Below are positions 15,939 through 23,765 of a stretch of DNA of 64,000 nucleotides, piece after piece. This DNA is from an uncultured Lachnospiraceae bacterium (GTDB lineage Bacteria > Bacillota > Clostridia > Lachnospirales > Lachnospiraceae). Position numbers and translations under genes: made by a program. Each line of letters opens with the position of its first letter. The stretch's first letter is position 1. The stretch lies in NCBI GenBank assembly GCA_910588655.1, contig CAJUPJ010000012.1, positions 1-64,000 on the forward strand. Direction: 5' to 3'. The notes below the pieces were generated by a model. The model saw only the letters and a list, made by a program, of their open reading frames with translations, made no database searches and was not told the DNA's origin.

Positions 15939-16373
15939 ATGGATATTACTCCATCAGGGAAGTTAGAAAACGATGATTTGCTTAGGAAGCTTTTGGGATT
16001 GGATTTGGAATTTTATCAGAGGATGAAGCTAAGAGCAGATGAGTTAAAATTAGACGTTTCTGAGTTTATATTTAAAGTTTTGGCTGAGTATTTTGTTCGC
16101 TTGGATAAGGATTTAAACTCAGAGTATAATAATAAGGTTGTACAGTTTGATTTTAATCCTTCTGATTCAAGTCAGGAGGTTCAGAGCAATCAATCTGGTG
16201 TAAAGTTAGATAGTTTGAATGTTTTTGATTTTTGCGGTAAAATTCTTGATCAGGCAGAGGAAAATTTTGCAAATTCAATTGGGACTTCAGATGAAGAACA
16301 ATGTAAGGAAGAGTTATGTAGAAAATTGAGAGAGAAGAAGCGAGGGGATTATGGATATGAATTCAGTTGTTAA
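15939..16373 (+). CDS. Possible ribbon-helix-helix protein
   Basis: 144 residues from the ATG at 15939, preceded by a GGTG box. A TTG at 15918 would add seven residues and has a poorer context. Residues 13-50 (LLRKLLGLDLEFYQRMKLRADELKLDVSEFIFKVL, given here as the region only) have the strand-helix-helix pattern of Arc/CopG DNA-binding proteins. The rest is acidic and low in complexity. It overlaps the next gene by 23 bp. It may be a plasmid copy-control or partition accessory protein, but no family is recognised. Confidence 0.5.
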   Translation: MDITPSGKLENDDLLRKLLGLDLEFYQRMKLRADELKLDVSEFIFKVLAEYFVRLDKDLNSEYNNKVVQFDFNPSDSSQEVQSNQSGVKLDSLNVFDFCGKILDQAEENFANSIGTSDEEQCKEELCRKLREKKRGDYGYEFSC

Positions 16374-16575
16374 TGTTTTGGAGAGTGAGGAGTTTCAAAG
16401 AGATATGGCTGCTATGTGTGCTAAGTATGAGGCCAAGGGATTTAGAGAGGGGTATGATAAGGGCTACGATGATGGTGTGCGAGACACTAGGGAGAAGTTT
16501 AAGAAGGTGTCTTCTAAAGCTCTAAGGAGTGGATTTAGCGAGGGAGGAGAGGCTATGCGCGAGCTTAGGAAGTAG
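16351..16575 (+). CDS. Small charged protein coupled to the upstream gene
   Basis: 74 residues, with FREGYDKGYDDGVRDTREKF in the middle, a Gly/Asp/Lys repeat typical of short helical proteins. Its ATG (MDMNSVVN) overlaps the end of the previous gene by 23 bp and is preceded by GAAGCGAGGGG, so the pair is translationally coupled. A terminator follows 34 bp after the stop. No function is recognised. Confidence 0.5.
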   Translation: MDMNSVVNVLESEEFQRDMAAMCAKYEAKGFREGYDKGYDDGVRDTREKFKKVSSKALRSGFSEGGEAMRELRK

Positions 16576-16609
16576 TTTTTTAAAAATTTTGTTTGGAAAG
16601 TTAAAATAT

Positions 16610-16658
16610 AAGACATTGAAGAAGAAAAAAATTTTTTCAATGTCTTATTCTTTTTTTA
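16610..16658 (+). terminator. Intrinsic terminator of the two-gene unit
   Basis: AAGACATTGAA pairs perfectly with TTCAATGTCTT. The A- and T-rich loop extends the stem, and a run of seven Ts follows. Confidence 0.85.
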
Positions 16659-16802
16659 AACTTTCTTTGCATTTTTCATATCTTTATGGTTTTATAAAAG
16701 TTAACTTTATAGAAATTTCTTAGTAAAAGGCTATGAAATGTTATCCATAAATTTTATTATCCTCCTCTTTTTCTTTCTTTTTTCGTTTCCTTTTTCTTCT
16801 TA

Positions 16803-16887
16803 AACCCTTGTAAATACTGGAGTTAGAGCCATTCTTGACAGTCCTGCTGCCCTTCAAAAACCCAATATCCTCTTCTTCTTTTTTCAT
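16803..16887 (-). repeat. Dispersed repeat, copy C
   Basis: This is the third copy (ACCCTTGTAAATACTGG, TTAGAGCCATTCTTGACAG, TCCTGCTGCCCTTC). On the minus strand it reads GSRTVKNGSNSSIYKGLRRK. Copies B and C flank the two small genes at 15939-16575. Confidence 0.75.
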
Positions 16888-17151
16888 CTTTTTTATGCTT
16901 TTTCATTTTTTTCTTTCAAATCCTTATACAATGGAATTTTTCGGCACTTTGTAAAGAGAGAAAGAGGGAGTAAAAAAGTGCGAAAAGGAGGAGGATATTT
17001 CTTTTATCAGGGAAAAACAGGGCAGCAGTTGTGCAAAAAAATTGAAGAAGAATTTTAATTTTTTCTTTCATAGTGTTATCTGAACAGGGGCTGTATGTGG
17101 TCAAACTATCATGTAGGAAAGAAGTGTAATTCTTTACTATTAAAGCTGTTT

Positions 17152-18192
17152 TCAGTTGTTGTACAGATACTGCTCTATGCCACATTCCTTATAAAATTCA
17201 GATGGTTCATTTCCTGAACTTTCCCATTCTTCAAACCTGTCCATTAACTCAAAGTCATATAGCTTAAGGCAGCGGGTAAGCTGTTTCCTCCCTCCTTCAT
17301 ATTTAAGGAACAGTCTGGTATAGTCTATGGGAAAAATCATAGGGATTTTGTTTAAAATACATGTAAGTTCTAAATCTCCATTTTTTTCATATGTGTGTAT
17401 CAGTTTATCAAAGTTTTCTGGTACAGGCCGATTCCTTTTGATAAGCTTGGAAATAGAAAAATTCTCTTCAAATGTTTCGAGTTCCCACTTGTAATAGACA
17501 GTCTGCTCATAATTGCTGGCTTTCAGATGGAAACCGTTTTTACTGTACCCTGACATGGCAACTGCTATTTTTTCCGATATTTTAAAAAGCTCGTATAACC
17601 AGAATGCAACCCTGAATGCAGGTGTATAATCTTTCCCTATACGACCCCGTTTATCAGGGATATTTCCCTCCTCAAGGCTTTCTATAAGCTCAAATGCCCT
17701 GTCATATTCCGGCTGTGGCCTTGGTTTAAAGACAAAATTACAGGTACTGTACTCGGACAGCCCGCTTTCCCTTGTATAGTCAGGAAAAAGTACACCAATT
17801 TTTTTCTCTCGGAATATCCTGTAGTACTTTTTAATGCTGTTACAATTGCCAAATGAACTGATTGAGGTGATTGTAATAATCGTGCCATAGGGAAGCTGCT
17901 CCCTTTCTGCCTGCTTAATAATATGGTCAAGTTTATAATGCATTCCCTTGCGGGCACTTGTCATGACATCTATCTGGAGGGTTTTTTGGGGGTTGAAAAC
18001 CATATTTTTTTCAATAAGGTCTGTATCAGGTATCTCTTCGTCATCAGGTATGGCAAAAAAGCAGTCATGCAGTATTGATACAATATCTAAATAATCATGA
18101 TACAGTTTTGTGTTTTGGAAATTTGCCATCAATTCACTTTTTTTTAGCCCTGTGCGGAGACTGGCATAGCCATATGTATGCTCTGTGAACAT
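17152..18192 (-). CDS. Serine-recombinase-like protein with altered catalytic motifs
   Basis: 346 residues. The N-terminal 150 residues follow the resolvase fold: YGYASLRTG (compare YxRVS in active enzymes, with Ser in a shifted place), then LDHIIKQAEREQLPYGTIIT, then ITSISSFGN where resolvases read LDRLGR, then IFREKKIGVLFPD. The catalytic Arg of the LDRLGR motif is missing, so strand exchange is doubtful. The C-terminal half is not the usual zinc-ribbon or HTH. It is transcribed away from xis/int, from a start preceded by AGGAGG. It may be a DNA-binding regulator or transfer-related protein of the element. Confidence 0.55.
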   Translation of the reverse strand: MFTEHTYGYASLRTGLKKSELMANFQNTKLYHDYLDIVSILHDCFFAIPDDEEIPDTDLIEKNMVFNPQKTLQIDVMTSARKGMHYKLDHIIKQAEREQLPYGTIITITSISSFGNCNSIKKYYRIFREKKIGVLFPDYTRESGLSEYSTCNFVFKPRPQPEYDRAFELIESLEEGNIPDKRGRIGKDYTPAFRVAFWLYELFKISEKIAVAMSGYSKNGFHLKASNYEQTVYYKWELETFEENFSISKLIKRNRPVPENFDKLIHTYEKNGDLELTCILNKIPMIFPIDYTRLFLKYEGGRKQLTRCLKLYDFELMDRFEEWESSGNEPSEFYKECGIEQYLYNN

Positions 18193-18250
18193 GGGGGAAA
18201 CCTCCTTTCTTTGTAAGTTGTTTCCATTTTAAATGAAAAAGAAGTCCATG

Positions 18251-18321
18251 TCAACCCACAAAAAATGGTTGACGGATAAGACAGATCATGATATTGTATA
18301 TTTAATACCACAAAAAGTGGT
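18251..18321. promoter_or_regulatory. Palindromic boxes between resolvase-like gene and xis
   Basis: TCAACC and GGTTGA flank 10 bases at 18251-18272. ACCAC and GTGGT flank AAAAA at 18307-18321. A third, weaker relative (ACCC...GTGGT) is at 18387-18402. The shared ACC/GGT arms suggest a repeated operator controlling one or both divergent genes. Confidence 0.45.
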
Positions 18322-18383
18322 TTCTGATAATGAAAAATTTAACTATTGGAGCAAATTAATGTAAGGGTAGGTGCATGGCAATA

Positions 18384-18420
18384 CAAACCCATAATTAGTG
18401 GTTATTCCTGATGGGTTTTG
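18384..18420 (+). terminator. Hairpin before xis
   Basis: CAAACCCAT pairs with ATGGGTTTTG around an 18-base loop. The following T-run is short, so it may be an attenuator rather than a full terminator. Confidence 0.45.
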
Positions 18421-18464
18421 TTATACCACAGGAAACTATCAGGATGACAGGGAGGTGGCTGGAT

Positions 18465-18689
18465 ATGAATGAAACTTCAAGTATCAGGCATGAAAAAACT
18501 TTAATGCCTGGTGAAAAATATAACCTAACAATCAAGGAAGCAGCAGCATATTTTTCAATTGGTGAGAAGAAACTGCGGAGGATTGCAGAAGAAAACCATG
18601 AGGCGGGTTTTGTGCTCATGAATGGAAGCCATATGCTGCTTAAACGGAATGCATTTGAAAAGTATATAGACATGACTAGTTCGATTTGA
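18465..18689 (+). CDS. xis: Excisionase of the Tn916 type
   Basis: 74 residues from the ATG at 18465, which is 9 bases after GGGAGG. An in-frame upstream ATG at 18411 lacks such a site. The winged-helix excisionase pattern is clear: YNLTIKEAAAYFSIGEKKLRRI, then FVLMNGSHMLLKRNAFEKYID, very like Tn916 Xis. It bends DNA and directs the neighbouring integrase towards excision. It lies 39 bp upstream of int in the usual Tn916 order. Confidence 0.92.
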   Translation: MNETSSIRHEKTLMPGEKYNLTIKEAAAYFSIGEKKLRRIAEENHEAGFVLMNGSHMLLKRNAFEKYIDMTSSI

Positions 18690-18728
18690 ACTTTGGCTTA
18701 AGAATACAAGCAGAAGGAGGGAAGCCAT

Positions 18729-20036
18729 GTGGGCAATACAAAAAGGAGGGACACGAAAGGCAGGGTACTCCGTCCAGGGGAAAGCCAGCAGAAAGATGGA
18801 AGATACCGGTATACATATTATATAAATGGAAAACAGCATTGCTTTTACAGCTGGAAATTGGAGGATACTGACAGGATACCACAAGGGAAACATCTATGCA
18901 CATCCTTGCGGAGCCAGATTAAATGGTTAAACAAATCTAGGGAACAGGGGATTGCATTCCGTGGAAACGGGATAAGTATATTGGGGCTGGCAGAAAGATA
19001 CTTAGAGATTCAAAATGCAAATAATAAGATAAGGACATCCACAAAGGCAGGTTACAGGACAGCCCTGAAACATATCAGGGAAGATCCTGTTTCTTCTGTC
19101 CGTATTGATAAATTCAAAAAATCGGATGCAAAGAAATGGATTATGTCACTAAAAGGAAAGGGATTTGGATATAGTACCATATCGTCCATCCATGGGGTGG
19201 TAAAACCTGCATTCCAGATGGCTGTGGATGATGACCTGATCCTAAAAAATCCCTTTGATTTCGTACTTACTGATCTTATTGAAAATGACAGCACAAAAAG
19301 GGATTCCCTTACATTAGAAGAACAGAATTCCCTGCTGGAATTTATAAAAAATGACAGATATTACAGCCAGTATTATGATGCAATAGTCATTTTGTTTGAA
19401 ACAGGGCTTCGCATAGCGGAATTCTGTGGGCTTACTTCAGATAAAATTGACATGGAAAACAGAATGATAACAATTGATACACAGCTTCACAGGGATAAAC
19501 AGGGATACTACTTGGAAAAGCCAAAAACAAGTGCAGGATTCCGGACAGTGCCAATAACAGATAAGGCATATGAAAGCTTTTCTAATTTACTTCAAAGCAG
19601 GACAAAGAAGCAGGCAGAAAAAAATGTCTGCAGACAGAAAAATTATCTCTGCTTTGACAGGAATAATATGCCACGGTATGGCAGCCAGTGGGATAAAATC
19701 TTTGAAAATATATGTAAGAAATATAGAAAAACCAACAGGACGGCAAAGTTTAAAGTGACACCACATATATGCAGGCATACATTTGCCACCAACATGGCAG
19801 TAAAAGGGATGAACCCCATAATACTAAAAGGGATTATGGGACATGATGATATATTCACTACATTTGCAATTTATACACATGTAAAAGGGAATAATTACAT
19901 AGATGAATATAAAAAACTTGGGCTGGTCAGTATAGATGCAGAAACAGCAGAAAAAGTGCCAGCAAAAGACAAATATAAGGTAATAGAATTTAAAAGCCGG
20001 ACTGCCCGGCAGGAAACAGGTACCAGTGCTGTTTAG
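18729..20036 (+). CDS. int: Tyrosine integrase of the Tn916 family
   Basis: 435 residues from a GTG 7 bases after AGGAGGG. N-terminal arm-binding domain (KDGRYRYTYYINGKQHCFYSWKLE) at about 20-55, core-binding domain at 80-180, and catalytic domain from about 200. The catalytic residues are visible: Arg in TGLRIAEFCGL, His-x-x-Arg in HICRHTF, His in IMGHDD, and the nucleophile Tyr in IYTHVK. All are intact. It catalyses integration and excision of the element with Xis. The same family as the next integrase, with clear homology throughout, but the two differ enough to recognise different att sites. A strong terminator follows. Confidence 0.95.
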   Translation: MGNTKRRDTKGRVLRPGESQQKDGRYRYTYYINGKQHCFYSWKLEDTDRIPQGKHLCTSLRSQIKWLNKSREQGIAFRGNGISILGLAERYLEIQNANNKIRTSTKAGYRTALKHIREDPVSSVRIDKFKKSDAKKWIMSLKGKGFGYSTISSIHGVVKPAFQMAVDDDLILKNPFDFVLTDLIENDSTKRDSLTLEEQNSLLEFIKNDRYYSQYYDAIVILFETGLRIAEFCGLTSDKIDMENRMITIDTQLHRDKQGYYLEKPKTSAGFRTVPITDKAYESFSNLLQSRTKKQAEKNVCRQKNYLCFDRNNMPRYGSQWDKIFENICKKYRKTNRTAKFKVTPHICRHTFATNMAVKGMNPIILKGIMGHDDIFTTFAIYTHVKGNNYIDEYKKLGLVSIDAETAEKVPAKDKYKVIEFKSRTARQETGTSAV

Positions 20037-20060
20037 CATAAATCTGGTACCTGTTTTTTT
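20014..20060 (+). terminator. Intrinsic terminator overlapping the end of int
   Basis: AAACAGGTACCAG pairs perfectly with CTGGTACCTGTTT, followed by seven Ts in all. The left arm lies in the last codons of int. Confidence 0.9.
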
Positions 20061-20159
20061 GCCCAATTATAACAAATAAGTATTTAATGCTATGCTGTTT
20101 CATGGTATACTAACAAAGTATAGTAGCATTGGCTCTCTAGTTTTGAGGAGGGATATGCA

Positions 20160-21389
20160 ATGAGCGTTAAAAGAAGGGATAAGAAGAACAGGATACTAAG
20201 GGATGGAGAGACACAATGTAAAGATGGCAAATACAGATTTACATTTTATGAGAACGGCAAACAGAAATGTTTTTACAGCTGGAGGCTGGAAAGGACAGAC
20301 CCACTGCCATCGGGAAAAAGGGAATGTATGGCACTCCGTGACAAGGAAGATGAATTAAGGAAATCTAAAGACAGGGGACTTGCTTACCAGGGAGATGGAA
20401 TGACTGTACTGGAACTGGTGGATAAGTATACCCTGCAGAAACGGGGAGTAAAGCATACAACACAGGCAGGGTACAGGACAGTGCTTAATATATTGAAAAA
20501 TGACCCATTTGGGGCAAAAAGGATTGATAAGGTAAAGCTTTCCGATGCAAAGATATGGTTAATCCAGTTACAGGAAGATGGACGGAGCTACAGTTCCATC
20601 CACTCTATCAGGGGAGTGCTGAGGCCCGCATTCCAGATGGCTGTGGATGATGGCCTTCTCTTGAAAAATCCTTTTGAGTTCCAGTTAGCAACTGTAATTG
20701 TAAATGATTCAGTTACCAGAGAGGCGGTTACCATAAAACAGGAGAGACAGTTCTTAGCATTTGTAAAGAATGACAGCCATTTCAGCAGGTACTATGAGGG
20801 TATCTGCATCCTGTTTAAGACAGGGCTCCGTATTTCAGAATTTTGTGGGCTTACCCTTGCTGATATTGACCTGGCAGGCAGGACAATTAATGTGGACCAC
20901 CAGCTCCAGCGAAGCAGCAGGATGGAATATCTCATCGAAGATACCAAGACAAATGCAGGCACAAGGGTATTGCCAATGACAGATGAGGTATACGAGTGTT
21001 TCAAAACGGTTATCCGGAAAAGGCCAAAACCAGAAATAGAGCCAATAATTGCAGGAAAGACAGGATTCCTTTATCTTGATAAAAATGGAATGCCTATGGT
21101 TGCACTGCACTGGGAAAAGTATTTTGAGCATATTGTGGAGAAATACAATAAGATTTACCGTGTGCAGATGCCAAAAGTCACACCTCATGTATGCAGGCAC
21201 ACCTACTGCAGCAATTGTGCAAGGGCAGGGATGAACCCGAAAACCCTGCAGTACCTGATGGGGCATTCAGATATTGGAGTTACCCTGAATGTTTATACCC
21301 ACTTGGGATATGAGGATGCAAAGGAAGAACTATCAAGGATCAATATGGCAGGAACTTCCAAGAGTCATGCCTTCAAAAAACAGGCATAA
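20160..21389 (+). CDS. Second Tn916-family tyrosine integrase
   Basis: 409 residues. The same three-domain plan as the preceding integrase (KDGKYRFTFYENGKQKCFYSW arm-binding domain; Arg in TGLRISEFCGL; HVCRHTY; LMGHSD; Tyr in VYTHLG). All catalytic residues are present. It has no xis of its own next to it. The start is the ATG 9 bases after GAGGAGGG. Its location next to the conserved chromosomal genes suggests that it belongs to the element that first inserted here, or that two elements are stacked. Confidence 0.93.
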   Translation: MSVKRRDKKNRILRDGETQCKDGKYRFTFYENGKQKCFYSWRLERTDPLPSGKRECMALRDKEDELRKSKDRGLAYQGDGMTVLELVDKYTLQKRGVKHTTQAGYRTVLNILKNDPFGAKRIDKVKLSDAKIWLIQLQEDGRSYSSIHSIRGVLRPAFQMAVDDGLLLKNPFEFQLATVIVNDSVTREAVTIKQERQFLAFVKNDSHFSRYYEGICILFKTGLRISEFCGLTLADIDLAGRTINVDHQLQRSSRMEYLIEDTKTNAGTRVLPMTDEVYECFKTVIRKRPKPEIEPIIAGKTGFLYLDKNGMPMVALHWEKYFEHIVEKYNKIYRVQMPKVTPHVCRHTYCSNCARAGMNPKTLQYLMGHSDIGVTLNVYTHLGYEDAKEELSRINMAGTSKSHAFKKQA

Positions 21390-21472
21390 AGGCAGAAAAA
21401 ACAGCCTGTGATTCCATAAACCTGCAAAACATGGTGCTTTTGGCGGTTGTTATGCCACCAGTTACCGACAGA

Positions 21473-21531
21473 TATTGGTGTTGGTAAAATACAAAATAAG
21501 GGGTCAATTTACCAACATTTTTACCAACATT
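21473..21531. repeat. Tandem 12-bp repeats at the putative right attachment end
   Basis: TTTACCAACATT occurs twice back to back (21508-21519 and 21520-21531). A near-match lies in inverted orientation at 21473-21488 (TTGGTGTTGGTAAAAT). Short direct and inverted repeats just past an integrase gene are typical arm-type or core att sites. The first chromosomal gene starts at 21648. Confidence 0.55.
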
Positions 21532-21602
21532 GAGTGCTTTAATATGCCAGAATATGCCATCTTATGGCAAAACAGGCAAATAGAACAGATAACCAACAAA
21601 CC

Positions 21603-21624
21603 TTGGTTTTACAAGGAAAACCAA
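21603..21624. terminator. 8-bp hairpin upstream of the phosphatase gene
   Basis: TTGGTTTT and AAAACCAA flank the loop ACAAGG. It lies 24 bp ahead of the start codon and has only a short T-run. Confidence 0.4.
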
Positions 21625-21647
21625 TAGTTTTAAGGAGATTAAAATAG

Positions 21648-22112
21648 ATGATTAAGATATTATTCATATGTCACGGCAACATCTGCCGCAGCCCAATGGC
21701 TGAATTTGTTATGAAGGATTTAGTTAATAAGAGCGGTTATAGTGAAGATTTTTTTATTGCGTCTAAAGCAACGAGCACTGAAGAACTTGGCAACAGTCCG
21801 CATTATGGCACTAGAAATAAGTTAAAATCTGAGGGCATCCCAATGGAAGCGCACAGGGCATCCCAGATGGACAGAAGTGATTATAATAAGTTTGATTATA
21901 TTATAGGAATGGATACATGGAATTATAAGAATATTTTGAGGATTACTGGTGGTGACCCGGAAGGAAAAGTTTCACTTCTGCTGGATTTTGCAGGGTTATC
22001 ACGGGATATTGCTGACCCATGGTATACTGGGAATTTTGATAAAACATATGAGGATATATGCAAAGGATGTGAAGCACTTTTGCATAATCTTATCCTTGAA
22101 GATAAATTATAA
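21648..22112 (+). CDS. Low-molecular-weight protein-tyrosine phosphatase
   Basis: 154 residues, the usual length. The phosphatase loop CHGNICRS (C-x5-R-S) is at residues 9-16 and the general-acid Asp lies in DPWYTGNF near 125. It hydrolyses phosphotyrosine or related phosphoesters in the cytoplasm. AAGGAG precedes the ATG by 9 bases. It is a single gene with no tyrosine-kinase neighbour. It marks the return to ordinary chromosomal sequence next to the element. Confidence 0.92.
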   Translation: MIKILFICHGNICRSPMAEFVMKDLVNKSGYSEDFFIASKATSTEELGNSPHYGTRNKLKSEGIPMEAHRASQMDRSDYNKFDYIIGMDTWNYKNILRITGGDPEGKVSLLLDFAGLSRDIADPWYTGNFDKTYEDICKGCEALLHNLILEDKL

Positions 22113-22370
22113 ATTTGTACTATAATAAATCCAGGCATAAATAGGTTTGGACAAATAAGTATGAATAAACAAACGTGAATAAATAAAACCATATACAAAT
22201 ATACTTAAGTTAAAGTTATTTTATAAACAAATGTGCCAATTTTTACAAAAATATAATTGTTTATAACAGATAGTATGATATAATAAACATAAGGCTGAGG
22301 CTGGAGTAAAACTAAAGCCAGTAAATAATTTATCTATCAAAATCTATATATTTGGGAAAGAGAGGACTGG

Positions 22371-23534
22371 ATGAAGGATATTATAATTAAAAAGTTTGCG
22401 GAAATTTTTGGCAGTGAGGATGGTGCAGAGGCTTTTTTTGCACCAGGACGTGTTAATCTTATTGGGGAACATACAGATTATAATGGCGGACATGTTTTTC
22501 CGTGTGCACTTACAATAGGGACTTATGCCGTTGCGCGTAAAAGAGAGGACAGGAAGCTGCGCTTTTATTCTATGAATTTTGAGCATCTGGGAATAATAGA
22601 ATCAAGCCTTGATGATTTAAAGCCAGCAAAGGAAGCAGGATGGACTAATTATCCAAAAGGGGTTATATGGGCATTTGGAGAAAAAGGTTACAAAGTAGAC
22701 TGCGGATTTGATATATTATTAAATGGTAATATACCAAATGGTTCAGGACTTTCATCTTCAGCTTCTGTTGAAGTTGTTACAGGCTATATACTTAGTGAAA
22801 TGCTGGGGCTTGGTATTCAAAACCAGGAACTTGCAATTATAGGCCAGTTTTCAGAAAATAATTTTAATGGTGTTAATTGTGGGATTATGGACCAGTTTGC
22901 TATTGCAATGGGTAAAAAGGATAATGCAATATTCCTTGATACATCTGATTTATCATTTGAATATGCACCAATTAAACTTGAAGGGGCTAAGATTGTTATT
23001 TCATGCAGCAATAAAAAGCGTGGTTTAGGTGATTCAAAATATAATGAAAGACGTGCAGAGTGCGAAGAGGCTTTAAGGGAGATACAATCTGGCATGGGTA
23101 TTAATACACTTGGTGACCTTAATGAAGAACAGTTTGAGAAAGTTAAAATGGCAATTAAGGATGAAGACCGCAGGAAACGTGCAAAACATGCAGTATATGA
23201 AAACCAGAGGACAATTAAAGCTGTAAGTGCCCTTAAGAATAATGACATAGAATTATTTGGAAAGCTTATGAATGATTCACATGTTTCACTGCGTGATGAT
23301 TATGAGGTTACAGGTGAAGAACTTGATACTCTTGTAGAAGAAGCATGGAAAGTTGATGGCGTGATTGGTTCAAGAATGACAGGTGCAGGTTTTGGCGGAT
23401 GTACAGTAAGTATTGTAAAAGATGAATCAGTAGATACATTTATTGAAAATGTTGGCAAATCATATAAAGAAAAAATTGGTTATGCAGCAGATTTTTATGT
23501 AGTTGAAATTGGCCATGGTCCTTGCAGGCTGTAA
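22371..23534 (+). CDS. galK: Galactokinase
   Basis: 387 residues. It phosphorylates galactose at C1 in the Leloir pathway. All three GHMP-kinase signatures are visible: the galactokinase signature APGRVNLIGEHTDYNGG at about 24-40, the ATP-binding PNGSGLSSSASVE at about 122-134, and MTGAGFGGC near 340. Length is normal. AGAGAGG precedes the ATG by 6 bases. No galT or galE is adjacent, so it is not in a local gal operon. A terminator follows at 23558. Confidence 0.97.
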   Translation: MKDIIIKKFAEIFGSEDGAEAFFAPGRVNLIGEHTDYNGGHVFPCALTIGTYAVARKREDRKLRFYSMNFEHLGIIESSLDDLKPAKEAGWTNYPKGVIWAFGEKGYKVDCGFDILLNGNIPNGSGLSSSASVEVVTGYILSEMLGLGIQNQELAIIGQFSENNFNGVNCGIMDQFAIAMGKKDNAIFLDTSDLSFEYAPIKLEGAKIVISCSNKKRGLGDSKYNERRAECEEALREIQSGMGINTLGDLNEEQFEKVKMAIKDEDRRKRAKHAVYENQRTIKAVSALKNNDIELFGKLMNDSHVSLRDDYEVTGEELDTLVEEAWKVDGVIGSRMTGAGFGGCTVSIVKDESVDTFIENVGKSYKEKIGYAADFYVVEIGHGPCRL

Positions 23535-23557
23535 CCAGTTAAAATTGACAGGAAATT

Positions 23558-23610
23558 TCCCTGTTCCCTGTTTATGTTGTAATGGCATAACCAGGGAGCA
23601 GGGATTTTTT
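23558..23610 (+). terminator. Intrinsic terminator of galK
   Basis: TCCCTGTTCCCTGTTTATG pairs with CATAACCAGGGAGCAGGGA (a long stem with two mismatches), followed by six Ts. Confidence 0.9.
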
Positions 23611-23765
23611 ACTTTACAGGATATTGATAGCAGTAGCCGGTTGTGTTACAATATAAGTATTATTAACTGCTAAGTTATTTATGTAGAACCAGGCAAGCAT
23701 TTTATATGGCTTTAAGTGCCACAACAGATGTGGCATGGATATGGGCAGGGACTGGGGGAAATTAC

